Below, piece after piece: positions 52,836 through 62,632 of a stretch of DNA of 64,000 nucleotides (position 1 is its first letter; every line of letters starts with the position of its first letter). The notes beneath the pieces were generated by a model. That model worked only from the letters and a program-made list of their open reading frames with translations. It had not been told where the DNA came from and did no database searches. Made by a program: the position numbers and the translations under genes. Location: assembly GCA_033064195.1 (NCBI GenBank), contig JARBJD010000205.1, positions 1 to 64,000 of the forward strand. The letters are read 5' to 3'. Source of the stretch: Blattamonas nauphoetae. Taxonomy: Eukaryota > Preaxostyla > Oxymonadida.

Positions 52836-53020
52836 TTTCCTCTTTGGTCCTTCATTCCTTGTTTCGGAATTCTGTTGTTTAGTCTTCATGCTCACATCAT
52901 CAAAATACCATTTTACTTGGTCGGATTATCAATACTGTTGTCGTTATATCGTCATTGTTGATTTAATGGTTCAAAAGGATGAGATTTTGACCAATTCTCG
53001 GAGGTCATGTATTTGACACG
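52836..53020 (+). repeat. Conserved 5' flank of helical-repeat copy 3 (pair at 62225-62410)
   Basis: About 180 bp are shared with 62225-62410 (CTTTCCTCTTTGG; CTCACATCATC; TCGGATTATCAATACTGTTG; GACCAATTCTCGGAG). Since the flank moved with the gene, it probably contains the promoter, and it marks the left edge of the duplicated unit in both places. Confidence 0.65.
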
Positions 53021-53045
53021 GATTAAGGGTCTTGATCAATCAAAC

Positions 53046-55787
53046 ATGCCACCAAAGCATAGATTGGGGAGAAAGTCCAGCAAAAAACAACCTACTTCGC
53101 GCATACAACGTGTTCAATCTTCAACTGAAAACACCTCAGCCGTTCATTCCGTGGTTCCGGAATCCATCGAAATCAACAGCGAATCCTCCCGTGATTCAGA
53201 TTCAAACCCATCCTTAACAGATGCATTCACAATAAATGTCAATGATCGACACTATATCCAGCTTTCAAAGCGGATTCTTCAATACGAAATGAAAAGAAAG
53301 CGACTCAATGTTCGGACAATGTCGGAGCAAACACTCCTGGAGGATGGCGAGATCTCTCTTTTAGCCTCCGTTCCCTCCGATTGGAGAGTGGTTTTGCAGG
53401 ATTCGATCACGAGAGAGGATATACAACAAGGATGTGTCTCGCTATTCGATCAGATTGATTCTGACAAGAGCCTGTCCCAATCCGAAATAAATCATGCGAT
53501 CCGATTCCTGAACTATACAGGCATTCATATTGAATATCGCAGGCACTACCTCAACGAGCTCCTGAAGGCCGCATTGCCTGAAGAGGAACACCGCACAACC
53601 AGATTCTTGTCGTCGTTGATCAACCTTGTCTCGCTTCCATCTGACGCACTCCGAACAGCTGTCCTCTCCTTCTTTGACATTGGCCTCCATAAATCATCGA
53701 TTACTTTCACAATTGCAGTGGGATCAACAGGATTGTTGACAACACTCTTCTCCGTCCTTAAACCACACGAAATTCCGTTGAACGACACAACCATCGAATT
53801 CCACCGCCTCCTCGTCTCGATTGTGGATGAAATTCTCCGCTTCTCCTCACCCGAGAATGTCCGTCTCCATTTCGGAGGCAGAACAAGTGCATCCGATGTC
53901 ACTGAACCAATGTACCGTTCGATCTGCTCTTATCTGCAGTATCTCATGGACACTCCAGCTTGTCCCACTGATCGTTGCCCTGGACTCACCCTTCTTCTCA
54001 CGGCAACCAAGTTCAGTCCTTACTTTCTTCAACAACAGTCTCTGCCATCCTCACCGACACTTCATCGTTTCTTTGGTGAGATTTGGCAAGAGATCTCGGA
54101 ACAACTTGCTTCTGTGTTGGGCCTTCCTTCTTCAAGTGACGCAGCACTCTATTTTCACCCATCTTCCAACACCTCCGTCGACACCCTCGCCTGGGCGAAG
54201 CAATTCGAATGTCTGCTGGGTGAAGTGAGCAAGGGGAGGCAGATCTCCGATTTGGGGTTCGAGGCAGTGTTGAACTTCCTGTCTCATCGTCCGCATCTGG
54301 TGCAACCTGTTTTCTGTTCTGATGACACTGTTGAACTCAAACACATCGGAACGATCGTCACTTCATCGAAATTGGACTCGAAAGCATTCTGGACTCTCTT
54401 CACTCCCACTCGGCCACACCACTCTGTCCTCGTTTACAAGGTGTTTTGTCAATTCATGAGAAACGTGGAAAAAGAGGCATTTCAGAAGCACGTTTGGAAT
54501 CGATGGTTCACACTCTTCGTCAACGCTGTTGATCCATCGACCGTTCCATTCACTGCTGACTTCATCACCTTCCACACAGAACTCGTCAAAATGTTGAACG
54601 AACATCTCACTGATATTCACAAGTACGGACATGAACTCCATCTCGCGTTCTTCAAGCAGACGAAGGATTACATCGTCCCTCTCTCGCTCCATCCGTTCGC
54701 TTTGGATGAGGAGTACCATGACACGATTCTGGACTATCTTTACCGATTTTTTGGATATCACTGTAAACACGACAAGACAAATGCATTTCGAGAAGAAGTG
54801 AGACGGGAAATGGATGAATCAGCGCTCTCATCGTCGTCTCCTCCCTTCATCCTCACATCTGAACTCATCTCTCCTCATTCTGACCCTCTGATCCTCAACA
54901 AAGTGGACAGAATTGTTGCTCTGCTCGACAGCGACTCGTGTTTGGATGACGACACCATCCTTCGGATCTGCGTGTTCTGCAAAAGGGGTCTCCATTGGGT
55001 CTATCTGCCAGAATTGTTCAGAAAAGCTGGGCGATCAACTGAACAATACTTCCACACACTCGAATCACTTCTTTCTCTCCACGTTGAGTTTTATGATCGA
55101 GCACCAATCAAATATCTCCTCAGCCCTCGACCAGACAGACTTCAGCCGACATTCGACGAGTGGGACGACGTGGATTTGGAGACTGTCTTGCTTTTGATTC
55201 GAAAACGCAGCCTGAACACTCCCTCACTCGACTCCGACTCGAATCAACTTGACTGGATCATTCTTAATTTTGCATTCCAAAGCTTCCCAACCGTTCGCCA
55301 CTGCGCTTCTCGGCTGCATCTGACCCAGCTCGAGCGACTGCTTGCTCCGTCAGTCGATCGTATCTGCAGTCACTTCATCCAACCACGCAAGTTCGAGAAA
55401 GTTGAAAGGGTGCGACGTGGGAATCTCTTCGTCAAGATCTGCACAGCGTGTGATCAGCGTGTAGTTGTGGAGTGTCTCGGTCGAACTGGATTCTTCTCTC
55501 GCTTTGTGTCTGGCTTGCTCGACGAGCATTTCCACACGTGTGCTGTGTACTTCCACATGATCGTCGATCGGGGTGAATATTATCACATTGAAGGCGACAG
55601 GCTCACGGCGATTCGAAGGACAATCCCGAACATGCTGGAAGAAGGATGGCAAGATGCCGCCGAATTCCTCTTCGTGAGGAAGGATTTTGACTGTTTTATC
55701 GCCCAACGCAGACTGAAACGAATGATGCTGTTCTTGGGGGCGAATTTCAATGATATTTCTGGTCTGCCTGTGACCACTCGATACTGA
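53046..55787 (+). CDS. Helical-repeat family copy 3, the only whole member
   Basis: Single open frame of 913 residues from MPPKHRLGRKSSKKQPTSRI; a start 13 codons earlier is possible. The first 60 residues are basic and disordered. The rest is a series of amphipathic helices with conserved landmarks: SEQTLLEDGEISLLASVPSD, NHAIRFLNYTGIHIEYRRHY, LVSLPSDALRTAVLSFFDIG, FSVLKPHEIPLNDTTIEF, YLPELFRKAGRSTEQYFHTL, DEWDDVDLETVLLL, and a C-terminal block around CDQRVVVECLGRTGFF. This suggests an ARM/HEAT-like solenoid of cytosolic location, since no signal or membrane segment is seen. I do not recognise a named family. It serves as the reference for the four damaged copies in this window. Confidence 0.8.
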   Translation: MPPKHRLGRKSSKKQPTSRIQRVQSSTENTSAVHSVVPESIEINSESSRDSDSNPSLTDAFTINVNDRHYIQLSKRILQYEMKRKRLNVRTMSEQTLLEDGEISLLASVPSDWRVVLQDSITREDIQQGCVSLFDQIDSDKSLSQSEINHAIRFLNYTGIHIEYRRHYLNELLKAALPEEEHRTTRFLSSLINLVSLPSDALRTAVLSFFDIGLHKSSITFTIAVGSTGLLTTLFSVLKPHEIPLNDTTIEFHRLLVSIVDEILRFSSPENVRLHFGGRTSASDVTEPMYRSICSYLQYLMDTPACPTDRCPGLTLLLTATKFSPYFLQQQSLPSSPTLHRFFGEIWQEISEQLASVLGLPSSSDAALYFHPSSNTSVDTLAWAKQFECLLGEVSKGRQISDLGFEAVLNFLSHRPHLVQPVFCSDDTVELKHIGTIVTSSKLDSKAFWTLFTPTRPHHSVLVYKVFCQFMRNVEKEAFQKHVWNRWFTLFVNAVDPSTVPFTADFITFHTELVKMLNEHLTDIHKYGHELHLAFFKQTKDYIVPLSLHPFALDEEYHDTILDYLYRFFGYHCKHDKTNAFREEVRREMDESALSSSSPPFILTSELISPHSDPLILNKVDRIVALLDSDSCLDDDTILRICVFCKRGLHWVYLPELFRKAGRSTEQYFHTLESLLSLHVEFYDRAPIKYLLSPRPDRLQPTFDEWDDVDLETVLLLIRKRSLNTPSLDSDSNQLDWIILNFAFQSFPTVRHCASRLHLTQLERLLAPSVDRICSHFIQPRKFEKVERVRRGNLFVKICTACDQRVVVECLGRTGFFSRFVSGLLDEHFHTCAVYFHMIVDRGEYYHIEGDRLTAIRRTIPNMLEEGWQDAAEFLFVRKDFDCFIAQRRLKRMMLFLGANFNDISGLPVTTRY

Positions 55788-55946
55788 CAACTGCCATCTA
55801 TGTTGAATCGTCACGATTGGATGAATCCGAATCATTTTGTGTTCAAAATCCATTTCACTTCATTGTTTATTCTCATCTCATCAAAAGAATCACATGACAC
55901 ACATTAAGCGTCCATTTCGAAAAATAAACCAGTTTTACAGCCGAAT
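55788..55946. other. Short spacer between converging helical-repeat copies 3 and 4
   Basis: The 3' flanks of two converging genes lie here. Nothing is recognised. Confidence 0.4.
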
Positions 55947-56345
55947 TCAATCATCGTCTCGTTCAGTATACTTCTTAACTTTATTCAAATTTGGTCCAAA
56001 GAACTGCAGTATCTCTCTTGTTCGGAATTGTGTGTGGGGGGACTTGAACTCCTTCTTCACAAAGATCATCTCCAACGCATCCTGCAAGCCTTCCTCCAAA
56101 AAGTGATGAGCTGCCTTTTGAACTGTCTTCTGACCTTCGGGTCCAAGCCAATCATGCCATCCACTCCGAACGATCAAATAGAACTTCGATTTGATTGTGT
56201 CGATGTGGGGGTTGAGCAGATCAGTCACAATGCGAGAGAACAACCCAGTTCTGCGGATACACTGAACAATCACGCGTTGATCACACAATGCGAAAAGTTT
56301 GAAGAACATGATCTCTCGTTCCTTGATGTGTTTGGTCGAATAAGG

Positions 56346-58986
56346 GGTAAGTATAGAGACAGATCTGATTTTGTATACGCACAGATCTGTCCATCGGTAT
56401 AGGCACAGATCTGCGGTATACACACAGATCTGTCAATATGTTCCTAATTGTTGACTAAATTGAACATTTTTTCTCTGATTGATCTTCAAAACAAATTGTA
56501 TGTCCCTCTACCCCCTTTAAAACAACAACTCTCGCAAATGTGTGACCAGCTGAACTGATCAAGCCAGAATAAGTTTGAAACGAATCACGGGTGAGACAAG
56601 GTGAGGTGAGGGATGATAGCGATTGGATATGAGGAAGTAGAGGTGTCGTGGCTTGGTTGATGACGCGGTGTTGTGCAGGAAGCTGACAGAGGGAAAGATT
56701 CAGTGAAAGAGTGAAATGAAGAGGAGAAAGGGAAACTGGTTCGGGAGTCGGGCTGTATCGCATCCATGAGAACATCATTCAGGTAGGGTGGAGCAAGAAG
56801 TGCTGTTGGTGACGTAACGATGATGAACACAGGATCCTCATTTCTGTCGTGTTGTGGTGACCAAAGAGAGATTTGGGTTGGCTCTGAATGGAATATTTCA
56901 GAATTGTGGGTGGGTTGCGATTGTGCATTCGAGAGTTGAACGAGGGATCGTGAATTCTGGAGATGGCTATTCCGCTGTGGGATCATCTTCGAAGGTATGT
57001 CCAGCAGGATAATAGATACTTCCTCTTCTCCTTCCTCCTCGTTACCCATTGTAGCCGCATTTTCTTTTTTCATAATTGCTTGATTTCCGTTCTTTCTCAC
57101 TTCGACAAATCTTCGTCTTGAGTCCTTCGCTCGTTCTCAGCTATGATCGGTACTGATTCCTCCATCGGCCACAGAACCCGCTGATCGAATAAATAAGAGT
57201 TCTTCACCTGCTATCGCACCCCAAACAAGACACGGAGGGTTCAGTGTTGTCTGAACCGCTCTCAAACTCCACACTAAGTCCACTGATGCTCTCCGCACGG
57301 AAAGATAAAGTATGTTGTACGAGTGATCAACTATTCCACTTGGGGAAGGGGAGGATGTCAAGACATCCGTGTGTTTTGATTCCCAACTTTTTGAAAGCAG
57401 GTATTGTGTCGATTTGAGTGTAATATTCTGGGATGAGTGCGGTTTATTTGACACTATCTGCGAAAGGTGCAATATTTCCGATTCCTGCCACCTGATCTGC
57501 GAATGGGAGAATAGCTTCAGATGAGATTCCTGTATCTGGTTTTTGTCCATTGATGCGTTCGTTTTCACAGGACTAGGCGTTGGTCCACTTTGAAAAACAT
57601 GAGTTGGGGTGGCCTGTGGGGACGATTTGGTTGAGCGGATCCGAACCATCGGAGGGGGAAATGGGTTGGATGGAAGTGTGTTGGAGTTGATGGTAAGGAA
57701 GTTCATTGACTCCACAAGGTCCTCATACATCTCAAAAAATGACGATAGTTCGCTTGTGGATGAACTAGTGCTTTGAAAGTGGGAGGAAAATTGGCTTTCG
57801 AGATCATGTGGTGGAGAACTCAGATCGTCTCTATCGCTCGACATATTTCCTCCATCTTCCAATCTCGAAAGTACGAGGTCATCATCAAGCCTGATGAACG
57901 CCCACGATTGCGTCGGATGTCTTTTCGTTCTGTCCAGTTTCTTGTTTTGGTGTGATGAGAAAACGACACGCTTCAATTTTGCATCCCTCATTGGTTGATC
58001 CAAAGTGCCAAGTGAGAGTGTATGACTTGTTTTTTTGGCCAAACGGGAATGTACCGATGATACTTTTGTGTAATTTGGCGGGATCGGATTTTGCATTTTG
58101 AGTCTGGCACATATCTAAAAACAGATGGGAGTGGACACTCTCAAAGAATGTTCCGGCCTCGTCCCACATCCTTCTGGGCTTGACGGAGGGCATCACGGTA
58201 AGTTGTACCGAATGGTGTCCAGTGAAGCAGTCACCAAACTGTCATGGTGCAATATGCTGAAGATGGAGAAAGAGATGAAATAATGATTGTGAAATGTGAG
58301 ACAGACTATATTGAAACGTTCTTCACGCGAATGTGATTCAACTGTTCAGAAATCAGTTCAACCCTTCGAACAGCAGGTTAAACGAACTTTGCCAACATTC
58401 CATTGTATCACTAGAAATGTCATTGATCACTTCATATTCGACGGAGAATCCGTGAGAATACGTCTTTCGGAACGATCAGAAAGACTTGTGTTCTTTCGAC
58501 TCCGGATCGAAGGTATGGTGAGTCTATTGTTTCGGTGTAGAATCCGGCCTTTACCAGGGCTGTTTGGAGACTATTCAAATGCTGCATCCAGTCTTGGATA
58601 TGAAGTTTATCTGTCATGGGAGAGGGAGCTGCGATTAAAACAATTCCGTCAATTCAAGGTCGAAGGCAGATTGAGGATGAGTTTGATGAGACATGTGAGT
58701 TGACAGTTTGGATTCGAAAGGTTGTATATATCGATATTTCGAGAGATGGAGAGAAACCTAGGCTTGACGGGTTGATCACTTCCATCGTTCACACAAAGAC
58801 AGAATTTTGGTTTAAAGGAGGGAGATGGACATTAACTATGTTTTGAAGCTAGATAAGATAAAAAATGAGTGATATAGTCGAAAATTATGAACATTTTGAC
58901 AGATCTGTGTGTATACTGCAGATCTGTGCGTATACCAAATTTAGATCTGTGTGTATACAAAATCAGATCTGTCTCTATACATACCC
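56346..58986. mobile_element. 2.64-kb element with ~100-bp terminal inverted repeats and 10-bp duplication
   Basis: Both ends contain GTATAGAGACAGATCTGATT and then further CAGATCTG units separated by GTATAC-type spacers, four such units per end, in inverted orientation over about 100 bp. The flanks carry the same 10-mer TCGAATAAGG (56336-56345 and 58987-58996). Long inverted repeats plus a duplication of about 9-11 bp is the pattern of Mutator-like elements (MULEs). No MULE transposase is recognisable inside. The interior holds two or three minus-strand frames of unknown origin, so it is probably non-autonomous and may carry captured genes. Confidence 0.85.
56585..58196 (-). CDS. Unknown Ser-rich ORFs carried inside the 2.64-kb element
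   Basis: Reading from right to left there are three frames. One is at 58196-57885 (TFFESVHSHLFLDMCQTQNA; SYTLTWHFGSTNEGCKIEAC). A 319-codon frame lies at 58096-57137 that is Ser/Pro-rich and acidic (LSSPPHDLESQFSSHFQ; FFEMYEDLVESMNFLTINSN). A 171-codon frame lies at 57100-56585 (EEEGEEEVSIILLDIPSK). They could be exons of one gene, since GT and AG sites lie between them, but I could not fix the joins. A short frame at 58617-58432 (MTDKLHIQDWMQHLNSLQTA) could be a first exon. No domain is recognised and nothing resembles a transposase. Confidence 0.35.
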
Positions 58987-61504
58987 TCGAATAAGGAGAG
59001 GGTCCGATGAGGTATGTGCAAAGAATGTCGATCGAAGGGGAGATGAGCCGCTCGAGTTGATGTTGCTGATGACGAGCGGAACAGTGGCGCATTAGTGGCA
59101 GACAGTGGATGGCATGGCTGAGAGGGAGTGCGGTGGGGTCAGGTGAACGAGAGTCGACTGAGGGAGGGTTCTTGTTGAACACTCGCATCAGAATCAATCC
59201 AGTCTCCAAATCCACGTCGTCCCACTCGTCGAATGTTGGTTGGTGTTCGTCTGGGCGAGTGAAGAGGAGACTGTAGATTGGTGCTCGATCATAAAACTCA
59301 ACGTGGAGGGAGAGGAGGGACTCGAGTGCGTGGAAGTATTGTTCAGTTGATCGCCCAAATTTCCTGAACAATTGGGGCAGATAGATTGGATGGAGAGCCA
59401 TCCTGTGAAACGCGAAGATCCGACGGATGATGTCGTCATCTAACGGCGAGTCGCTGGCGAGGCGAGCAACAATTCTGTCCACAATGTTGATGATCTCTTC
59501 ATCGGTGAGTCGAAACACAAGTTCAGACGTGAGGATGAAGGGAGCAGGTGACAATGAGAGTTCTGACGCATCAATCTCTTTTCTGAATTCTGCTCGACTC
59601 TGTTGCATCAGACTGTTTTCGGTTGGACGCAGATATTCATATCTGAGAAAGTCAAGAATCGGATCTTCGTGGCGATCGTCAATCAGAGCGAACGGATGGA
59701 GCGAGAGATGGACGATGTAGTCCTTTGTCTGCCTGAAGAACACGAGATGGAGTTCGTCAATTTCCCTCTGAACTTCATCTGTCAATTTCTTCTCCCTCTT
59801 CATCTTCCATTCATAATCTCGAATATCCAAGTAGTGAGATTTAAATAACTTGACGAGTTTTGTGTGGAGTTTCGTGAATTTAGAAGTGAATGGCAATTTC
59901 GACGGATCGACTGCATTTCTGAACCTGGGGAACCATCCCTTCCAGACATACTGCCAGCACGCCACATTGCCCAGACTTATCATGAAATCAGTGAATGTCG
60001 TGAGAGTTGAGGTGGCGTGTTTTGGTTGAGACGGCGTGAAGAGTGTCCACAGTGCGGTCGAGTCCAATTCCGACGAAGACACTCGCTGTCCTTTGAGTTG
60101 GAACCCAAATGTGTCATCAGACCAGAAGACCAGGAGCAATTCAGTTGGACATTCGGAGAGGAAGTCCCTGACTACTTCAACAGCGAAGTCGGAGAGTGTC
60201 TTCCCCTCTCTCACTCGACCAAGCAGATGTTCGAACCCTGCCACCCAGGAGTGGGTATCACTTGAATCAAGTCTGCCACCATTCAGAAGTTTCTCGATTG
60301 TATTCGTAGAGGCGTGTCCAAACACAGAATCAAACTCATTCGTCATGTTCCGTTGAATTCCTCCAAAAAATCGTTGGAGGGCGGGAGAGGAGGATTTGCA
60401 GTGTTCTTTGATTCTGAAGGGGCTGAAGAGTTTCTCGTGAAACAGAAACATGAAGCCAGAGCGATGATCAGGGCGAGAGACTGGAGTGTCCACGAGAAAT
60501 TGCAGATAAGCGCAGAGTGATTGGTAAGTGGGCTCAATGATCTTGGACACCCGCTTTCTGTCGCGTGAATTGGCTTTGTCGATTCTGAGATGATCTATGA
60601 TTTGCTCGGGTGAGGAGCAGCGGAGAATGTAACCCACAATCGAGACGAGGTGGTCGTGGAATTCGATGGTTGTGTCGTTGAACGGCATTTCGTGTGGCTT
60701 CAGGACGAGAAAGAGTTTTACCAACAATCCAGTTGCAGTAATTGCACAACTGAAGTCCAGCTTTGAGGAACAAAGACCGACGTCAAAGAAAGAGATAACA
60801 GCTGCTCGGAGTGGATCAGATGAAAGCGAGAGAAGGTTGATCAGCGACGACATTAATCGAATTGGACGATCGTTCTCTTTTGGGAATATGGTTTTCAGGA
60901 GCTTGTCGTCGGACCATTGATTACGTTCAATGTGCATGGCTGCATATTTCAGAAATCTGATCGCATGATTCACTTCGGTTGGGAACAGAAGCATTCTGGA
61001 ATCGACGTGATCGAATAGTGAGAGACATCCTTCCCGTAGATCCTCTGTCGTGATCGAATCCTGCAACACAAATCTAAAGTCGGACAGAACGGAGGCGGGT
61101 AGTGAGATTTCGCCATCTTTCAGGTGGGTTTGCTCTGACATCGCCCGAACATTGATTCGCTTTCTTTCCAGTTCATATTGAAGAATCCGCTTTGAAAGCT
61201 GGATATAGTGTCGATCATTCGCACTAGTTGTGAATGCATCAGTTGAGGCTTGGATCGAATCTGAATCACGTGAGGAATCGCGTTTCATTTTATGGGATTC
61301 TTGAATCGTTGAATGAACCATTGGTTTGCTTTTACCCGAAGATGGAACACGTTTTGTGCCAGGAGTTGGTTGTTTTTGGCTGGACTTTTTCTTCACCTTG
61401 TGTTGAGGAAGCATGTTGGATGGATCAAACCCCTTAATCCGTGATTTCGTTTCATTCAACGAGATTGGACAAAAAGGGAATCCGATTTTTCTGATCAAAC
61501 ACTC

Positions 61505-62051
61505 CAGCTTCATATTCAAACCAAGCCGAAACCAAAAACCAGCGTTCCGCCTTCGGGGAGACACTCCCTTCCAACGTCAGCCAAAAACTCAAGTTTCACT
61601 CCTCCATAACGACCAACAGGGCTTCTCTCCCATCCACCAATCTGAGTGGAATGCACAGTCTCTGGCAACACACCACTCGGAAGGGATGAACAAGGAGGAA
61701 GGGTTCGAGTTGGTTCGATGGAGGGCTCCTGAAGCAACTCAGAATGTGAGGGAGCCCGAAAAGGAGTTTGATGATTCGAAGGCGGCAGTGTTCAGTCTTG
61801 GTCTTGTTCTGTTCGAGATTGAGAGCGAGACGGTTCCGTTGAGTGAGATGGATGCAGTGAATACGAATCGTCAACTGGGAACAGGAAGTCTTCCGAAAAT
61901 GGAGCTGATTGAGAATGTGGGACTTGAGGAACTGATCCGATCGTGTCTGTCTCTTGACCCTTCTCAACGCCCGAATCTGGACTCGATTGAAAGCAGACTG
62001 GACTCTGTTGAGTTCTCAAATTCTGCGAATCATCAGAACTTTCTGTCATGA
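61505..62051 (+). pseudogene. Orphan pseudokinase C-lobe fragment of a beta-helix receptor gene
   Basis: The frame encodes an end closely similar to the receptor at 14.2-17.5 kb: FELVRWRAPEATQN, AVFSLGLVLFEIESETVPLS, then RSCLSLDPSQRPNLDSIESR, and a natural stop at 62051. Nothing upstream supplies an N-lobe, membrane helix or ectodomain; the left border is helical-repeat copy 4. It is a truncated 3' end. In the C-lobe the receptor-type pattern (SLGLVL.E) and the RP pair before the last helix are retained. Confidence 0.7.
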
Positions 62052-62443
62052 ACCACTCATCATTTCACCACATTCGCTCACTCTCTTCTGTCTCTTGTCA
62101 CACAAACGCATCAGATCGTTTCATTCTGTCTTCAGTTGGAGAGAATCACTTCCTGTATCTCGTCGGATGGGCTTGGATTGACTGACTCTTCATTTCGTAC
62201 GAGATCGGTCATTCCTATCGCATGACTTCTCTTCCTTTCCTCTTTGGCTTGAACTGCTTTGTTCTATGCTTCTGTTTTTGTCTTCTTTCTCACATCATCG
62301 ATATACCATTTCACTATGTCGGATTGTCAATACTGTTGTCCTTTTCTCGTCATTGGTGACGTGAAAGTTGAAAAGGACTCAATATTGACCAATTCTCGGA
62401 GTTCAGAAACACTTCTCGGATTGAGGGTCTTGATCAATCAAAC
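62052..62443 (+). repeat. Spacer, then conserved 5' flank of helical-repeat copy 5
   Basis: 62225-62410 matches 52836-53020, upstream of copy 3. The duplicated unit therefore begins at about 62225. The sequence before it is the 3' flank of the kinase fragment, with nothing recognised. Confidence 0.55.
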
Positions 62444-62632
62444 ATGCCTCCAAAGCATAGATTCGGAAGAAAACGCAGTAAAACACAACCTACTCGTCGA
62501 ATCCAACGTGTTCAATCTTCATCTGAAAACACTCCGGTCGTTCATTCCATGCTTCCAAACTCCGTCAAAATTATCAACGATTCCTCACGTGATTCAGATT
62601 CAATCCCATCCTTAACAGATGCACTCATAATA
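62444..62632 (+). pseudogene. Helical-repeat family copy 5, cut after about 60 codons
   Basis: The frame starts MPPKHRFGRKRSKTQPTRRI and follows copy 3 up to SLTDALI, where the pogo-type element begins. Copy 3 reads SLTDAFTINVNDRHY at this point. The rest of the gene would lie beyond the element, outside the window, so I cannot say whether it is otherwise whole. Confidence 0.8.

Larger units (their letters stand above)
55947..61414 (-). pseudogene. Helical-repeat family copy 4, split by a 2.6-kb element
   Basis: The N-terminal 800 or so residues run from 61414 (MLPQHKVKKKSSQKQ) down to 58987, ending ...ILCTYLIGPSPYS. The C-terminal 140 residues continue at 56345-55947 (TKHIKEREIMFFKLFALCDQ onward). 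The element at 56346-58986 and a 10-bp duplication lie between. Without them the two halves are in the same frame and no other break is evident, so this copy was intact when it was hit. With the insertion, the upper part reads about 40 extra codons into the element and stops. An upstream in-frame extension to 61564 exists but is not shared by the family. Confidence 0.8.

Noticed and set aside
56346-58986. The CAGATCTG unit repeats at the element ends as a CRISPR array or telomere-like repeat
   Set aside because: There are only four units per end, in inverted orientation at two places, with a target duplication outside, which is a transposon-end pattern.
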